From assembly GCA_964455375.1 (NCBI GenBank), contig CAYVXE010000116.1, forward strand, positions 1 to 13,092: 13,092 nucleotides of DNA, given 5' to 3'. The notes under the pieces were generated by a model. It ran no database searches. It had not been told where the DNA came from and saw only the letters and a program-made list of their open reading frames with translations. Each line of letters opens with the position of its first letter. The stretch's first letter is position 1. Source of the DNA: CAYVXE01 sp964455375. Lineage in GTDB: Bacteria; Zhuqueibacterota; Zhuqueibacteria; Oceanimicrobiales; Oceanimicrobiaceae. The translations under genes and the position numbers were made by a program. This document shows positions 1 to 7,196 of this stretch, piece by piece.

Positions 1-70
1 CTTGAAACTCAAACAGAAACCGTGATCCGGTAACCGTTCCGGTAGCGCCATAAAATGTAAGTTTTGCCAT
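1..70 (-). CDS. MBL-fold / beta-CASP RNA-specificity-type metallo-hydrolase, N-terminal fragment
   Basis: Only the first 23 codons are in the window; the gene runs off the left edge. The visible protein starts MAKLTFYGATGTVTGSRFLF. This matches the opening beta strand and G-A-x-G-x-V-T-G-S signature of metallo-beta-lactamase-fold proteins with a beta-CASP/RNA-specificity domain (the YSH1/CPSF-73-like group, usually annotated as MBL-fold hydrolase or exonuclease). The metal-binding HxHxDH motif lies outside the window. The ATG at 70 is supported by a GGAAAGGGG Shine-Dalgarno-like run at about 76-84 on the minus strand. It lies 22 bp downstream of the glycosyltransferase stop on the same strand, so the two are probably co-transcribed. 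The family call rests on about 20 residues. Nuclease activity is a family expectation, not seen here. Confidence 0.72.
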   Translation of the reverse strand, partial: MAKLTFYGATGTVTGSRFLFEFQ

Positions 71-92
71 ACGTACCCCTTTCCTATGAAAT

Positions 93-1178
93 TCACATTC
101 CTAAGTACATGATGATTTGTTCGGCGGCTTTTTCCGCACCATTTATATCGACATTCAGCCACACCGCTGGCTTGTCTAACACTTTATTCAATGCATGTCC
201 CCACATTCCTGAAAAAAAATCTTCGGAAGAAAGAAATTCGGCTACCGCATAGCGGCTTAATCCTTCGACGAGCACATTATATTCTGCAAAATCCTCACGT
301 TCGGTAAACAGCAGCGGCGTTTTATTGGCAATGACTTCCGAAACCAGCCCATAGCCGGGCTTTGAAACAACGGCGTCGCATGCCGCCAGAATGTTGGTAA
401 ATTCGGGCACATCGCCGGTTAGATTAATTTGATTGTGAAACCGCTGTTCAACGCCAATGGTAATAAACGTGACCCCTGAACATTTTTCAAGGTTTTCCAG
501 TTTGACTTTGCTTAAATCGGTTGCCCGGAATGCAATTAAAACCAATTTATCTACAAAATCCGAGGGCATGCCAATCTCATTTAACACCCTGTTTTTATTT
601 TTGTTCGCCTTTCTTGCAACCAGTGGTAAATCTTTGATTTTCCGGAAGACTGAAAGGTCGCCGTGAAACGGCAGCCGCAACAGCAGCGACGCTTTTCGGT
701 ATGAAGCAGAAACATTCTCAATGGCATCGGAAAATGCCGGCATTTCGGGCAAATAGTCTCTGTAAATCCAATCCCACGAAAAATTCGCCACCCCGATTGC
801 CGGCAGACCGGCTGCTTCGGCAACGTCGAAAGCAAGAGGGGGAATGTCCGCAACAACAAGGTCAGCGCCGATCGTTTTCACATAAGCCACTTCCCTTTTT
901 ACGATGTCATCTTTTCTGTGGTAAAGGTTCAGAACCTGCTGCAGGGTTTCATGTTTTTCCACATGAAAACTATCTTTCTGAACGGTTCCCACGTCCAAAT
1001 TCACAACGGATATGTTGACGCGTGCATCAAACGTCATCATAAAAATACCCGGACTAATATTGGAACGAATATGTATTTGAATATCATGCTTCTTTGCCAA
1101 AAGCGAACGAATAATTTCGCCGGAGCGTGTTGCATGTCCGTAACCATGCCCGCTTATGTAGTAAATAATTGTAAACAT
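93..1178 (-). CDS. Glycosyltransferase, GT-B fold, UDP-glycosyltransferase/MurG-like
   Basis: The 361-residue protein has two recognisable halves. Near the N-terminus is the glycine/histidine loop GHGYGHATRS (residues 10-19), followed by a conserved NFSWDWIY segment (132-139). The C-terminal half carries SKPGYGLVSE (272-281), a nucleotide-sugar-binding loop of the MurG/UDPGT type, then a short region ending in a PLLFTERE strand. This combination is typical of the glycosyltransferase-like proteins related to the N-terminal domain of L-arabinokinase. The kinase domain is absent and the length fits a complete single-domain transferase. No signal peptide or membrane segment is seen, so a cytoplasmic enzyme using a nucleotide sugar is expected; donor and acceptor are unknown. 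The ATG at 1178 is the only sensible start because an in-frame stop lies immediately upstream, although no Shine-Dalgarno site is visible. A probable promoter lies at 1234-1264. The MBL-fold gene follows after 22 bp. Confidence 0.85.
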   Translation of the reverse strand: MFTIIYYISGHGYGHATRSGEIIRSLLAKKHDIQIHIRSNISPGIFMMTFDARVNISVVNLDVGTVQKDSFHVEKHETLQQVLNLYHRKDDIVKREVAYVKTIGADLVVADIPPLAFDVAEAAGLPAIGVANFSWDWIYRDYLPEMPAFSDAIENVSASYRKASLLLRLPFHGDLSVFRKIKDLPLVARKANKNKNRVLNEIGMPSDFVDKLVLIAFRATDLSKVKLENLEKCSGVTFITIGVEQRFHNQINLTGDVPEFTNILAACDAVVSKPGYGLVSEVIANKTPLLFTEREDFAEYNVLVEGLSRYAVAEFLSSEDFFSGMWGHALNKVLDKPAVWLNVDINGAEKAAEQIIMYLGM

Positions 1179-1233
1179 TTAGACATTATTTTTTGAAATC
1201 AACCCACTTTGTTGGTAAAGAGGAGTTATCTGT

Positions 1234-1264
1234 TAAAGGTAAGAATTTATCTTTCTTTTAACAA
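1234..1264 (-). promoter_or_regulatory. Candidate Bacteroidota-type promoter for the glycosyltransferase
   Basis: On the minus strand, TTG (1264-1262) is followed by a 20-base spacer and then TACCTTTA (1241-1234). This is a 7/8 match to the Bacteroidota -7 element TAnnTTTG with the usual -33 TTG. The spacer is the same length as in the two full matches at 3695-3725 and 12298-12328. Transcription would start roughly 50 bases upstream of the ATG at 1178. Confidence 0.4.
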
Positions 1265-1323
1265 GGAAATCTGTGGCACAAAAATTGAACTGTAAAAACT
1301 ATTTCACAGATCGTTTGTTTTAA

Positions 1324-1342
1324 AAGATAAATTTATTATCTT
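1324..1342. repeat. Perfect 7-bp inverted repeat upstream of the TPR gene (possible operator)
   Basis: AAGATAA, a 5-base loop ATTTA, then TTATCTT: the two arms are perfectly complementary. The palindrome lies in the 240 bp between the divergent glycosyltransferase and TPR genes. Its right arm contains TATCTT (1337-1342), a 4/6 match to a -10 box, sitting 16 bases after TTGTTT (1315-1320). A repressor bound here could block a promoter for the TPR gene. The all-A/T stem makes an RNA hairpin unlikely to be stable, so a DNA-level protein site is the better guess. Chance occurrence in AT-rich DNA cannot be excluded. Confidence 0.35.
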
Positions 1343-1418
1343 CATTCATCATTAAACATCAGCGACCGCACCCTTGCTTGTTACAACGAAACGAAAAAAC
1401 AACCAGAACATTCATCTG

Positions 1419-2171
1419 ATGAATTCCTTGCTGGATGGACTGAACAAGAAAATCGCCGATCTTTATAAGCAACGTCGTTATAAGGAGGCGATGAAATACG
1501 CAGAAAAAGCACTGAAAATCTGCCAACAGACGTATGGTTACAATCATCTGAAGGTCGCATCTGCACTCAACAATCTTGCCGGTATTTATAAAGCCGTGCA
1601 GGACTATGCCAAAGCCGAACCTTTATACCATCAGGCACTGAAGATACGGCAGTTAAAATTAGGCAATGACCACCCTGAGGTTGCAAATTCATTAAATAAT
1701 CTGGCGGTGCTTTATAAAACCCTCGGCGACTTTTTTGAAGCAGAAACCAAACACAAGCAGGCTTTGGCAATCCGTGAAAAAGCATTGGGACCTTATCATC
1801 TTGACACAGCGGTGTCTCTGAACAATCTTGCCGTCCTTTACGATTCATGGCACAAGTACGACGAGGCCGAGGAACTGCACAAACGTTCACTGCATATCAT
1901 TGAAAAAGTGTTGGGCCCGGACGACCCAAGCGTTGCCACATCGCTCAACAATTTGGCTGGCATTTATAAAACACAAGGCAAATATACCGAAGCTGAACCC
2001 ATTTACCTGCGGGCTCTGGCTATCCGGGAAAGAATCTACGGCAGAAATCACCCGGGTGTTGCGCTCATTCTGAGAAACCTCGCCACTTTGTACAAACGGG
2101 CAGGTTTGATTGAAAAAGCCCAAAAGTATAAAGAGCGGGCAAAAAGAATCGAAGCAGCTTTCAAAAAGTAA
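1419..2171 (+). CDS. Kinesin-light-chain-type tetratricopeptide repeat protein
   Basis: The 250-residue product consists almost entirely of TPR units with an exact 42-residue period, the kinesin-light-chain (TPR_10/TPR_12) type rather than the ordinary 34-residue type. After a degenerate first unit (about 1-42), four clear copies begin at about residues 43, 85, 127 and 169, each with a SLNNLA-x-x-Y core and an EA-E helix B. A partial fifth ends the protein. There is no signal peptide or membrane helix, so it is probably a cytoplasmic protein-interaction scaffold; the partner is unknown. The reading frame is open upstream to a TTG at 1374, closed by an in-frame TAA at 1353. I prefer the ATG at 1419, because TTG would add 15 basic, non-repeat residues; neither start has a clear Shine-Dalgarno site. 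No adjacent catalytic domain is fused. Confidence 0.85.
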   Translation: MNSLLDGLNKKIADLYKQRRYKEAMKYAEKALKICQQTYGYNHLKVASALNNLAGIYKAVQDYAKAEPLYHQALKIRQLKLGNDHPEVANSLNNLAVLYKTLGDFFEAETKHKQALAIREKALGPYHLDTAVSLNNLAVLYDSWHKYDEAEELHKRSLHIIEKVLGPDDPSVATSLNNLAGIYKTQGKYTEAEPIYLRALAIRERIYGRNHPGVALILRNLATLYKRAGLIEKAQKYKERAKRIEAAFKK

Positions 2172-2404
2172 ATATATAAAACATAAATCCTTCCATGTCA
2201 CGCGGATCTCAAATCTTCGTTTCGGTCAAATAGACAGCTTATTTTATGACGGCACCATGTGCAGTTGGGTGCCTTCCAAAAGTCACAAACCTCCTACGTC
2301 ATCCGTAAAGCAAAATCAAATTATTTACTTTCATCTTTCAGTGATTTTACGTATCATAGCAACGTTTAATTTACCTATCATTGACTTTGTTGCAGGAAAC
2401 ATCT

Positions 2405-3652
2405 ATGAATATTTACGCTGTTATTATTCTCTTAACCCTCATCATCAGTTTCATTCTCGATTTCATTACGGAAATCCTGAATTTACGGGCACTCAAAGAT
2501 GAACTCCCCACCGAATTCAAGGGCGTTTACGACGCGGAAAAATATAAAAAATCACAGGAGTACACACGCGTCAATACGAAATTCGGTTTCATAACATCGA
2601 CCTTCGGCATCGCTTTGACATTGGTTTTCTGGTTTGCCGGTGGTTTCAACAGTCTCGATGAAATCGTCCGTAGTTGGAACTTGCACCCGATTTTTACAGG
2701 ACTGTCTTATATCGGAATATTGATTTTAGCTAAATCAATTCTCTCGCTGCCGTTCAGCATTTATTCCACGTTCGTCATCGAAGAGCGGTTTGGTTTTAAC
2801 AAAACAACTCCCAAAACATTCATTTTGGATTTAATCAAAGGACTGCTTTTGGGTATTCTTTTAGGAGGACCGCTCCTGGCGGGCATTCTGGCATTTTTTC
2901 AATACAGCGGCTCTATGGCCTGGCTTTATTGCTGGATTGCCGTAACCGTGTTTACACTATTCGTTCAATTCATTGCTCCCACCTGGATTATGCCGCTTTT
3001 CAACAAATTCACGCCGCTTGAAGAAGGTGACTTAAGGAGCTCAATTCTGAGCTACGCCGAGTCGGTAAATTTTCCCCTGAAGAATTTATTCGTTATGGAC
3101 GGATCAAAACGTTCAGCAAAATCCAATGCTTTTTTTACCGGATTTGGTAAAAATAAACGTATAGCACTTTTTGACACGCTTATCGAACAGCACACGGTCA
3201 GGGAATTAGTTGCGGTGCTGGCGCATGAAATCGGCCACTACAAGAAAAAACACATTCTTAAAAGCATGATCATCAGCATCTTACATTCCGGTGTGATGTT
3301 TTTCATCCTGTCATTATTTATCAGTAATCAGGGCTTGTCCCAGGCATTTTATATGCAGCAGACATCTGTTTACACGGGGCTTATTTTCTTTGGGATGCTG
3401 TATTCACCCATTGAACTCATTCTTTCCATCTTGCTGCATATTTTCTCCCGCAAGAACGAATATGAAGCTGACCGCTTCGCTGCTGAGACCACGAAAGACC
3501 CGCAAGCCATGATCGACGCTCTGAAAAAGCTTTCTGTGCATAATCTCTCCAACTTAACCCCACATCCGCTTTATGTTTTTCTCAATTATTCCCACCCGAC
3601 CGTTTTAGAACGCATCAGAGTGATTCATGCCCTGCAAACAGATTATGAATGA
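2405..3652 (+). CDS. M48 family membrane metallopeptidase, Ste24/CAAX prenyl protease type
   Basis: This 415-residue integral membrane zinc protease belongs to the Ste24 (M48A) group, and its length is typical of the family. It starts with a hydrophobic helix (about residues 5-20), followed by the multi-helix M48 N-terminal domain. The zinc motif HEIGH is at 274-278, with two hydrophobic helices just after it. The third-ligand region KNEYEAD is at about 351-357 and supplies the conserved glutamate. In eukaryotes Ste24 cleaves prenylated CAAX proteins. Bacterial homologues such as HtpX/Ste24-like enzymes are linked to membrane protein quality control, which is the likelier role here since no prenylated substrate is evident. 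The ATG at 2405 is chosen over an upstream TTG at 2381 because AGGA at 2394-2397 sits about 7 bases before it. The gene stands apart, with 233 bp upstream and 158 bp downstream, so it is probably monocistronic. Confidence 0.93.
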   Translation: MNIYAVIILLTLIISFILDFITEILNLRALKDELPTEFKGVYDAEKYKKSQEYTRVNTKFGFITSTFGIALTLVFWFAGGFNSLDEIVRSWNLHPIFTGLSYIGILILAKSILSLPFSIYSTFVIEERFGFNKTTPKTFILDLIKGLLLGILLGGPLLAGILAFFQYSGSMAWLYCWIAVTVFTLFVQFIAPTWIMPLFNKFTPLEEGDLRSSILSYAESVNFPLKNLFVMDGSKRSAKSNAFFTGFGKNKRIALFDTLIEQHTVRELVAVLAHEIGHYKKKHILKSMIISILHSGVMFFILSLFISNQGLSQAFYMQQTSVYTGLIFFGMLYSPIELILSILLHIFSRKNEYEADRFAAETTKDPQAMIDALKKLSVHNLSNLTPHPLYVFLNYSHPTVLERIRVIHALQTDYE

Positions 3653-3694
3653 ATATCATTTACAAAAAAATCACCTTTTCACCCGACAAATACC

Positions 3695-3725
3695 TTGCAT
3701 TTTTTCGCTGAATCCATTACTTTTG
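3695..3725 (+). promoter_or_regulatory. Candidate Bacteroidota-type promoter of the GMC-Gfo/Idh operon
   Basis: TTG (3695-3697), a 20-base spacer, then TACTTTTG (3718-3725) is an exact match to the Bacteroidota consensus TTG-N17-23-TAnnTTTG. It lies about 85 bases before the ATG at 3811, the only start in this intergenic gap, and downstream of the M48 stop at 3652. A TSS near 3732 would give a leader of roughly 80 bases. The leader contains AGGAGAG (3782-3788), about 22 bases before the start codon, which is too far for normal ribosome binding. Confidence 0.5.
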
Positions 3726-3810
3726 CAACGAATTTGTAATAATTGAAAATCCATCACTTAGATACGCCGATCCCCCATATCAGGAGAGAGGCGTTTTATT
3801 TGTACGAAAA

Positions 3811-5361
3811 ATGACAGAGACAGACAAAACGGAATTTGATGCAATTATCATAGGCAGCGGTTTTGGCGGCTCTATGACAGCCTACCAATTAATCAAGGCC
3901 GGTAAAAGCGTCCTGATGTTGGAACGCGGGGATTGGGTAGAGCGCGGCAAGCACAACTGGCAACCCAACGGGTCTGTAGATTTGACACCGTACTACTCGA
4001 AAGAAATTCCATACAAAATCCTGACCGGTGGAAACAGTGATGTCATGGGCGCTTACACTTGTGTGGGCGGCGGTTCTGTATTTTACGGTGCTGTTTCCTT
4101 GCGGTACCGGGAAGAAGATTTTCAACCCACACCGGAAATCATCGCAAATTCTCAAGCGGGTTGGCCAATCTCTTACGATGAAATCGAACCGTTTTACACA
4201 AAAGCAGAACATATACTCAATATCGCCGGCGACGTAAATGGTGACCCCACCGAACCATATCACAGCGGCAATTACCCTCAACCGCCCGGTCGTTTGTCCG
4301 ATACCTCAAAAAAGATAAAAACCGCTGCGGAAAAATTGGGCTACAAACCCTTCCGTCTGCCTTTAGCCATCAGTTATACCGATGAGGAAAATAAGACAGC
4401 CTGCCAGTATTGCCCCACATGTGACACATTTGCCTGTGCCATCGGGGCAAAAAATGACCTGGCAACCCGCGTTTTACCTGAATTGCTCGAACATGGGCTC
4501 ATTTTAAAATCCAATACAATTGCCGTTAATCTAGAGCACAAGAACGGCAAAATTGATTCTGTACACTGTTTCGATAAGAAGCGAAATCAACGTGTAACTT
4601 ACCGAGCGAAAACAGTTATTTTATCAGCCGGAGCATTAGCATCCCCGCACCTACTTTTGGCCTCTGAACTGGATGAACTTAATCCGGCTGGTAAAACGGT
4701 TGGCCGTTACTTAACGCGCCACTGCAATGCCATTGCCTTCGGCTTCTTCCCAAAGAAACCGAACCCTCAAAATGACTTTCACAAGCAATTAGGTTTCCAC
4801 GATTTCTATTTTGGTCATGAAAGCATCGACGCACCCGCAGGAAAGCTTGGCAGCATGCAGCAGTTGCAAACGCCGCCAATAGGTTTGGTGCACACGATGG
4901 TGCCTAAACCATTCGGTCACCTGTTAGGACTTGGCGTCCCGCATCTCACCGGCTTGCTGGTCATGGCCGAAGACCAACCACAATACGACAACCGGGTCGC
5001 GGTTAATTTTGACAACATCGATCGCTTCGGCTTACCGCAGTTGCAAGTGACGCATCGTTATACAAAACGTGATTATGCTGCCCGCGACGCATTGATCGGG
5101 AAAGCAAAACAAATTCTGAAAAATGCCGGGGCACTTTTTTCTTACGTGCATAAAATCAAGACCTTTTCCCACGCAGTAGGCACGGTTCGAATGGGAAATG
5201 AACCGGGGAGTTCTGCCTTAGACCGTGATTGCAATTTCCGTGGCGTTGACAATTTGTTTGTTGTAGATGGCAGTTTCATGCCCACTTCCGGTGGGCTTAA
5301 TCCAAGTTTAACCATTGCGGCAAATGCTTTACGTGTCGGTGAGTCTATTGCGCACATTTAA
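3811..5361 (+). CDS. GMC-family FAD-dependent oxidoreductase with a CX2CX2CX4C cysteine cluster
   Basis: The 516-residue flavoprotein has the full GMC architecture. An N-terminal FAD Rossmann motif GSGFGG (residues 15-20) is followed by the acidic strand end LMLERG (about 35-40), then a GGGSVFYGA segment (86-94) packing on the flavin. The C-terminal catalytic region has HAVGTVRMG with His454 and GGLNPSLTIAA with Asn497, the His/Asn pair used by cholesterol-oxidase-like members. The family oxidises alcohols, sugars or sterols, passing hydride to FAD. Cysteines 198, 201, 204 and 209, followed by AIGAKND, form a compact cluster between the FAD and substrate parts. Related bacterial proteins have a similar Cys-rich insert, and it could bind metal or an Fe-S centre, but that is inference. 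There is no signal peptide or Tat motif, so it is probably cytoplasmic. It is the first gene of an operon, 28 bp before the Gfo/Idh gene. The ATG at 3811 has no nearby Shine-Dalgarno site. Confidence 0.9.
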   Translation: MTETDKTEFDAIIIGSGFGGSMTAYQLIKAGKSVLMLERGDWVERGKHNWQPNGSVDLTPYYSKEIPYKILTGGNSDVMGAYTCVGGGSVFYGAVSLRYREEDFQPTPEIIANSQAGWPISYDEIEPFYTKAEHILNIAGDVNGDPTEPYHSGNYPQPPGRLSDTSKKIKTAAEKLGYKPFRLPLAISYTDEENKTACQYCPTCDTFACAIGAKNDLATRVLPELLEHGLILKSNTIAVNLEHKNGKIDSVHCFDKKRNQRVTYRAKTVILSAGALASPHLLLASELDELNPAGKTVGRYLTRHCNAIAFGFFPKKPNPQNDFHKQLGFHDFYFGHESIDAPAGKLGSMQQLQTPPIGLVHTMVPKPFGHLLGLGVPHLTGLLVMAEDQPQYDNRVAVNFDNIDRFGLPQLQVTHRYTKRDYAARDALIGKAKQILKNAGALFSYVHKIKTFSHAVGTVRMGNEPGSSALDRDCNFRGVDNLFVVDGSFMPTSGGLNPSLTIAANALRVGESIAHI

Positions 5362-5377
5362 CATGATAAAATGAAAC

Positions 5378-5388
5378 CGGACAGTCCG
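5378..5388. repeat. Short perfect palindrome CGGAC-A-GTCCG
   Basis: Two 5-bp arms flank a single base in the 28-bp gap between the GMC and Gfo/Idh genes, ending two bases before the ATG at 5390. It covers the place where a Shine-Dalgarno site would normally lie. A one-base loop cannot fold as a hairpin, so if functional it is a DNA or dimeric RNA site; chance is quite possible. Confidence 0.2.
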
Positions 5389-5389
5389 A

Positions 5390-6346
5390 ATGAATCAAAA
5401 TAAAATCAATCTCGCCTTTTTAGGATGCGGTTTTGCCACACATCTGCATAGCAAAACACTTGCAGGATTTAAAGAGGACATCCACTGTTTTTATGCCAGT
5501 AGAAATGCTAAAAGAGCACAGGAATATCAGCAAAAATACAACGGCAGCGGATTTTATGATTCTTACGAAAAAGCCATACATGCACAAGATATTGACGTCG
5601 TACTGGTGGCCACCCCGCCAGTCACACATTTCGACCTGACAATGCAGGCCCTCGAGGCCGGTAAACATGTCATTGTGGAAAAACCCCCCTTTCTGAATTC
5701 TAAAGATTTCGCGAAGATTCAGAAAACAGCGGTAAAATCCGGTAAGCACGTTTTTGTTGCTGAAAATTACTTTTACAAACCGGCGTTAAAACATCTGCAG
5801 GAATTGATTCAATCAGGCATCATTGGCGAAATCCTTTTTGTGCACATCAATGCCTTAAAGGAACAAAAAATCAAAGATTGGCGCGGCGACACCTCCCTTT
5901 CGGGTGGCGGTGCTCTTTTTGAGGGGGGAATCCATTGGATTAACTTTATTGCTAACTTAGGTTTAACCATTAAATCCGTGAAGGGGTACCGACCGGGTAA
6001 AAATGAAGGCATGGAAAAAAGTATGCTGGTGAGCCTGGAATATGAAGAAGGCGCCGTGGGTTCATTTTATTATTCCTGGGAGACACCTTCATTATTTAAA
6101 GGGTTGCGAATTTCAAAAATTTATGGGAGACAGGGCAGCATTACCTTTGAGTCCAACGGCATTTTTATTTTCGTCAGAGGAAAAAAGAAACGTCTTATTT
6201 TCCCAGGTTTGAAGGATATTGCCGGGTACAAAGGAATGTTTACAGATTTCATCGCAGCCTTACGAGCAGAACGGCAAGCAACATTTACTTTAGAATTAGC
6301 CAGACGCGACCTGGAACTTATCGAACGTATTTACGCATCTATTTAA
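5390..6346 (+). CDS. Gfo/Idh/MocA family oxidoreductase
   Basis: The 318-residue NAD(P)-dependent dehydrogenase belongs to the glucose-fructose oxidoreductase / inositol dehydrogenase / MocA superfamily. The N-terminal Rossmann domain opens with FLGCGFAT (about residues 10-17) and includes VATPPVTH (73-80). The hallmark EKPP at 97-100 contains the conserved lysine-proline pair near the nicotinamide. The C-terminal alpha/beta domain carries GGGALFEGGIHWIN, where the GxHxxN-like histidine probably serves catalysis. Family members oxidise or epimerise sugars, inositols and nucleotide sugars, and the exact substrate cannot be read. At 318 residues it is slightly shorter than the usual 330-380 but appears complete. 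It sits 28 bp after the GMC gene and 26 bp before the membrane protein, so translation from one mRNA is likely. The pairing suggests successive oxidations of the same or related polyol-like substrates. Confidence 0.92.
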   Translation: MNQNKINLAFLGCGFATHLHSKTLAGFKEDIHCFYASRNAKRAQEYQQKYNGSGFYDSYEKAIHAQDIDVVLVATPPVTHFDLTMQALEAGKHVIVEKPPFLNSKDFAKIQKTAVKSGKHVFVAENYFYKPALKHLQELIQSGIIGEILFVHINALKEQKIKDWRGDTSLSGGGALFEGGIHWINFIANLGLTIKSVKGYRPGKNEGMEKSMLVSLEYEEGAVGSFYYSWETPSLFKGLRISKIYGRQGSITFESNGIFIFVRGKKKRLIFPGLKDIAGYKGMFTDFIAALRAERQATFTLELARRDLELIERIYASI

Positions 6347-6372
6347 CACACAAACGGAAGGATTTTTGACTT

Positions 6373-7194
6373 ATGGAACTACTCATTGCGCTCATAGTCG
6401 GACTCGCAGCCGGACTACACACCTCGACCTGGGGCATGTACAAAGATGCTCCCTATGAGGGATTTACCTGGCCCCGCTATTTTCGGAGCACGATCATCTC
6501 AATTCTTGCTTCAGGGACTGTTTACTTAGTCACAAAAATGGATGTCACCCAGGCAAGCAACATGGTTGTTTTATACGGTTTCACCTATGTGATTGAACGC
6601 GCCATCATGGAGTACTATAAAACCTTCTTGCGGGAGCAGGATCAGTCGAAATATTTTATTCCCATGCAGTTCAGCATCATGGGTAACGTTGTGCAAAGTC
6701 GGGCGGCAAGGTTATCAGCAGGCGCAGCTTATTTAGCAGGCGTTGCTTTAACCGCCTATGGAATTGCGTACTTACAAGGTACAAATTTTCACCCTTCAGG
6801 CTGGATTATCGTATTGACAATAGGGAGCATTGGCGGCTGGATTTCAGCATTTGGAGGAGCATGGAAAGATGCTCCCAAAGAAGGGTTTGAAATACTGAAG
6901 TTTTTCCGCAGCCCTCTCATCGCCATGAGTTATGCGATCATGTTAGCCAGTTTTACTGACAATTACCTGTTCATTGCATTTGGTGGGCTTGGTTATACAA
7001 TTGGTACCATAGAGACCTACAAAACGTTTTTCTTTCCAAGCAAACCGAGAGGAAAATTTGCCGGAAAAGAAATACAATACCCGGAGATGATGCAGCGACG
7101 ACATTATTTTGTACCGGTTTTTGCCGCCATTTGGCTGGCAGTCATTGCAACCATTATCATTGCTTTCCTGCATCCTCACCACGGTTTGATTTAA
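6373..7194 (+). CDS. Polytopic membrane protein of unknown function with internal duplication
   Basis: I do not recognise this 273-residue family. It has about seven or eight hydrophobic segments and no signal peptide beyond its first helix. The protein contains two copies of one module, at about residues 8-86 and 148-220. Each has a hydrophobic helix ending in KDAP-x-EGF (24-31 and 165-172), an aromatic/charged motif ending in FRS (37-39 and 178-180), two hydrophobic helices, and YKTF (82-85 and 216-219). The residues shared between copies are unusually polar for a membrane protein (Lys, Asp, Glu, Arg, Lys), which suggests a conserved site or gate rather than mere packing. The copies are divergent enough that the duplication is old. 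A GGAAGGA Shine-Dalgarno site at about 6356-6362 supports the ATG at 6373. Its position between the Gfo/Idh gene and the YIP1 gene ties it to the operon's pathway. A transporter, or a membrane anchor for the oxidoreductases, are guesses only. Confidence 0.8.
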   Translation: MELLIALIVGLAAGLHTSTWGMYKDAPYEGFTWPRYFRSTIISILASGTVYLVTKMDVTQASNMVVLYGFTYVIERAIMEYYKTFLREQDQSKYFIPMQFSIMGNVVQSRAARLSAGAAYLAGVALTAYGIAYLQGTNFHPSGWIIVLTIGSIGGWISAFGGAWKDAPKEGFEILKFFRSPLIAMSYAIMLASFTDNYLFIAFGGLGYTIGTIETYKTFFFPSKPRGKFAGKEIQYPEMMQRRHYFVPVFAAIWLAVIATIIIAFLHPHHGLI

Positions 7195-7196
7195 CG

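Noticed and set aside
1374..1418. TTG start for the TPR gene, giving 265 residues
   Set aside because: It adds a basic, non-repeat leader without a Shine-Dalgarno site; the ATG at 1419 is preferred but the longer form is not excluded.
2251..2273. Hairpin GGCACC / GGTGCC with an 11-base loop downstream of the TPR gene
   Set aside because: The stem is only 6 bp, it lies 80 bases after the stop codon and no T-run follows it, so it does not qualify as an intrinsic terminator.
2110..2502. Plus-strand 130-codon open frame spanning the end of the TPR gene and the start of the M48 gene
   Set aside because: It overlaps two well-supported genes in another frame, shows no domain and has a composition expected of a shadow frame.
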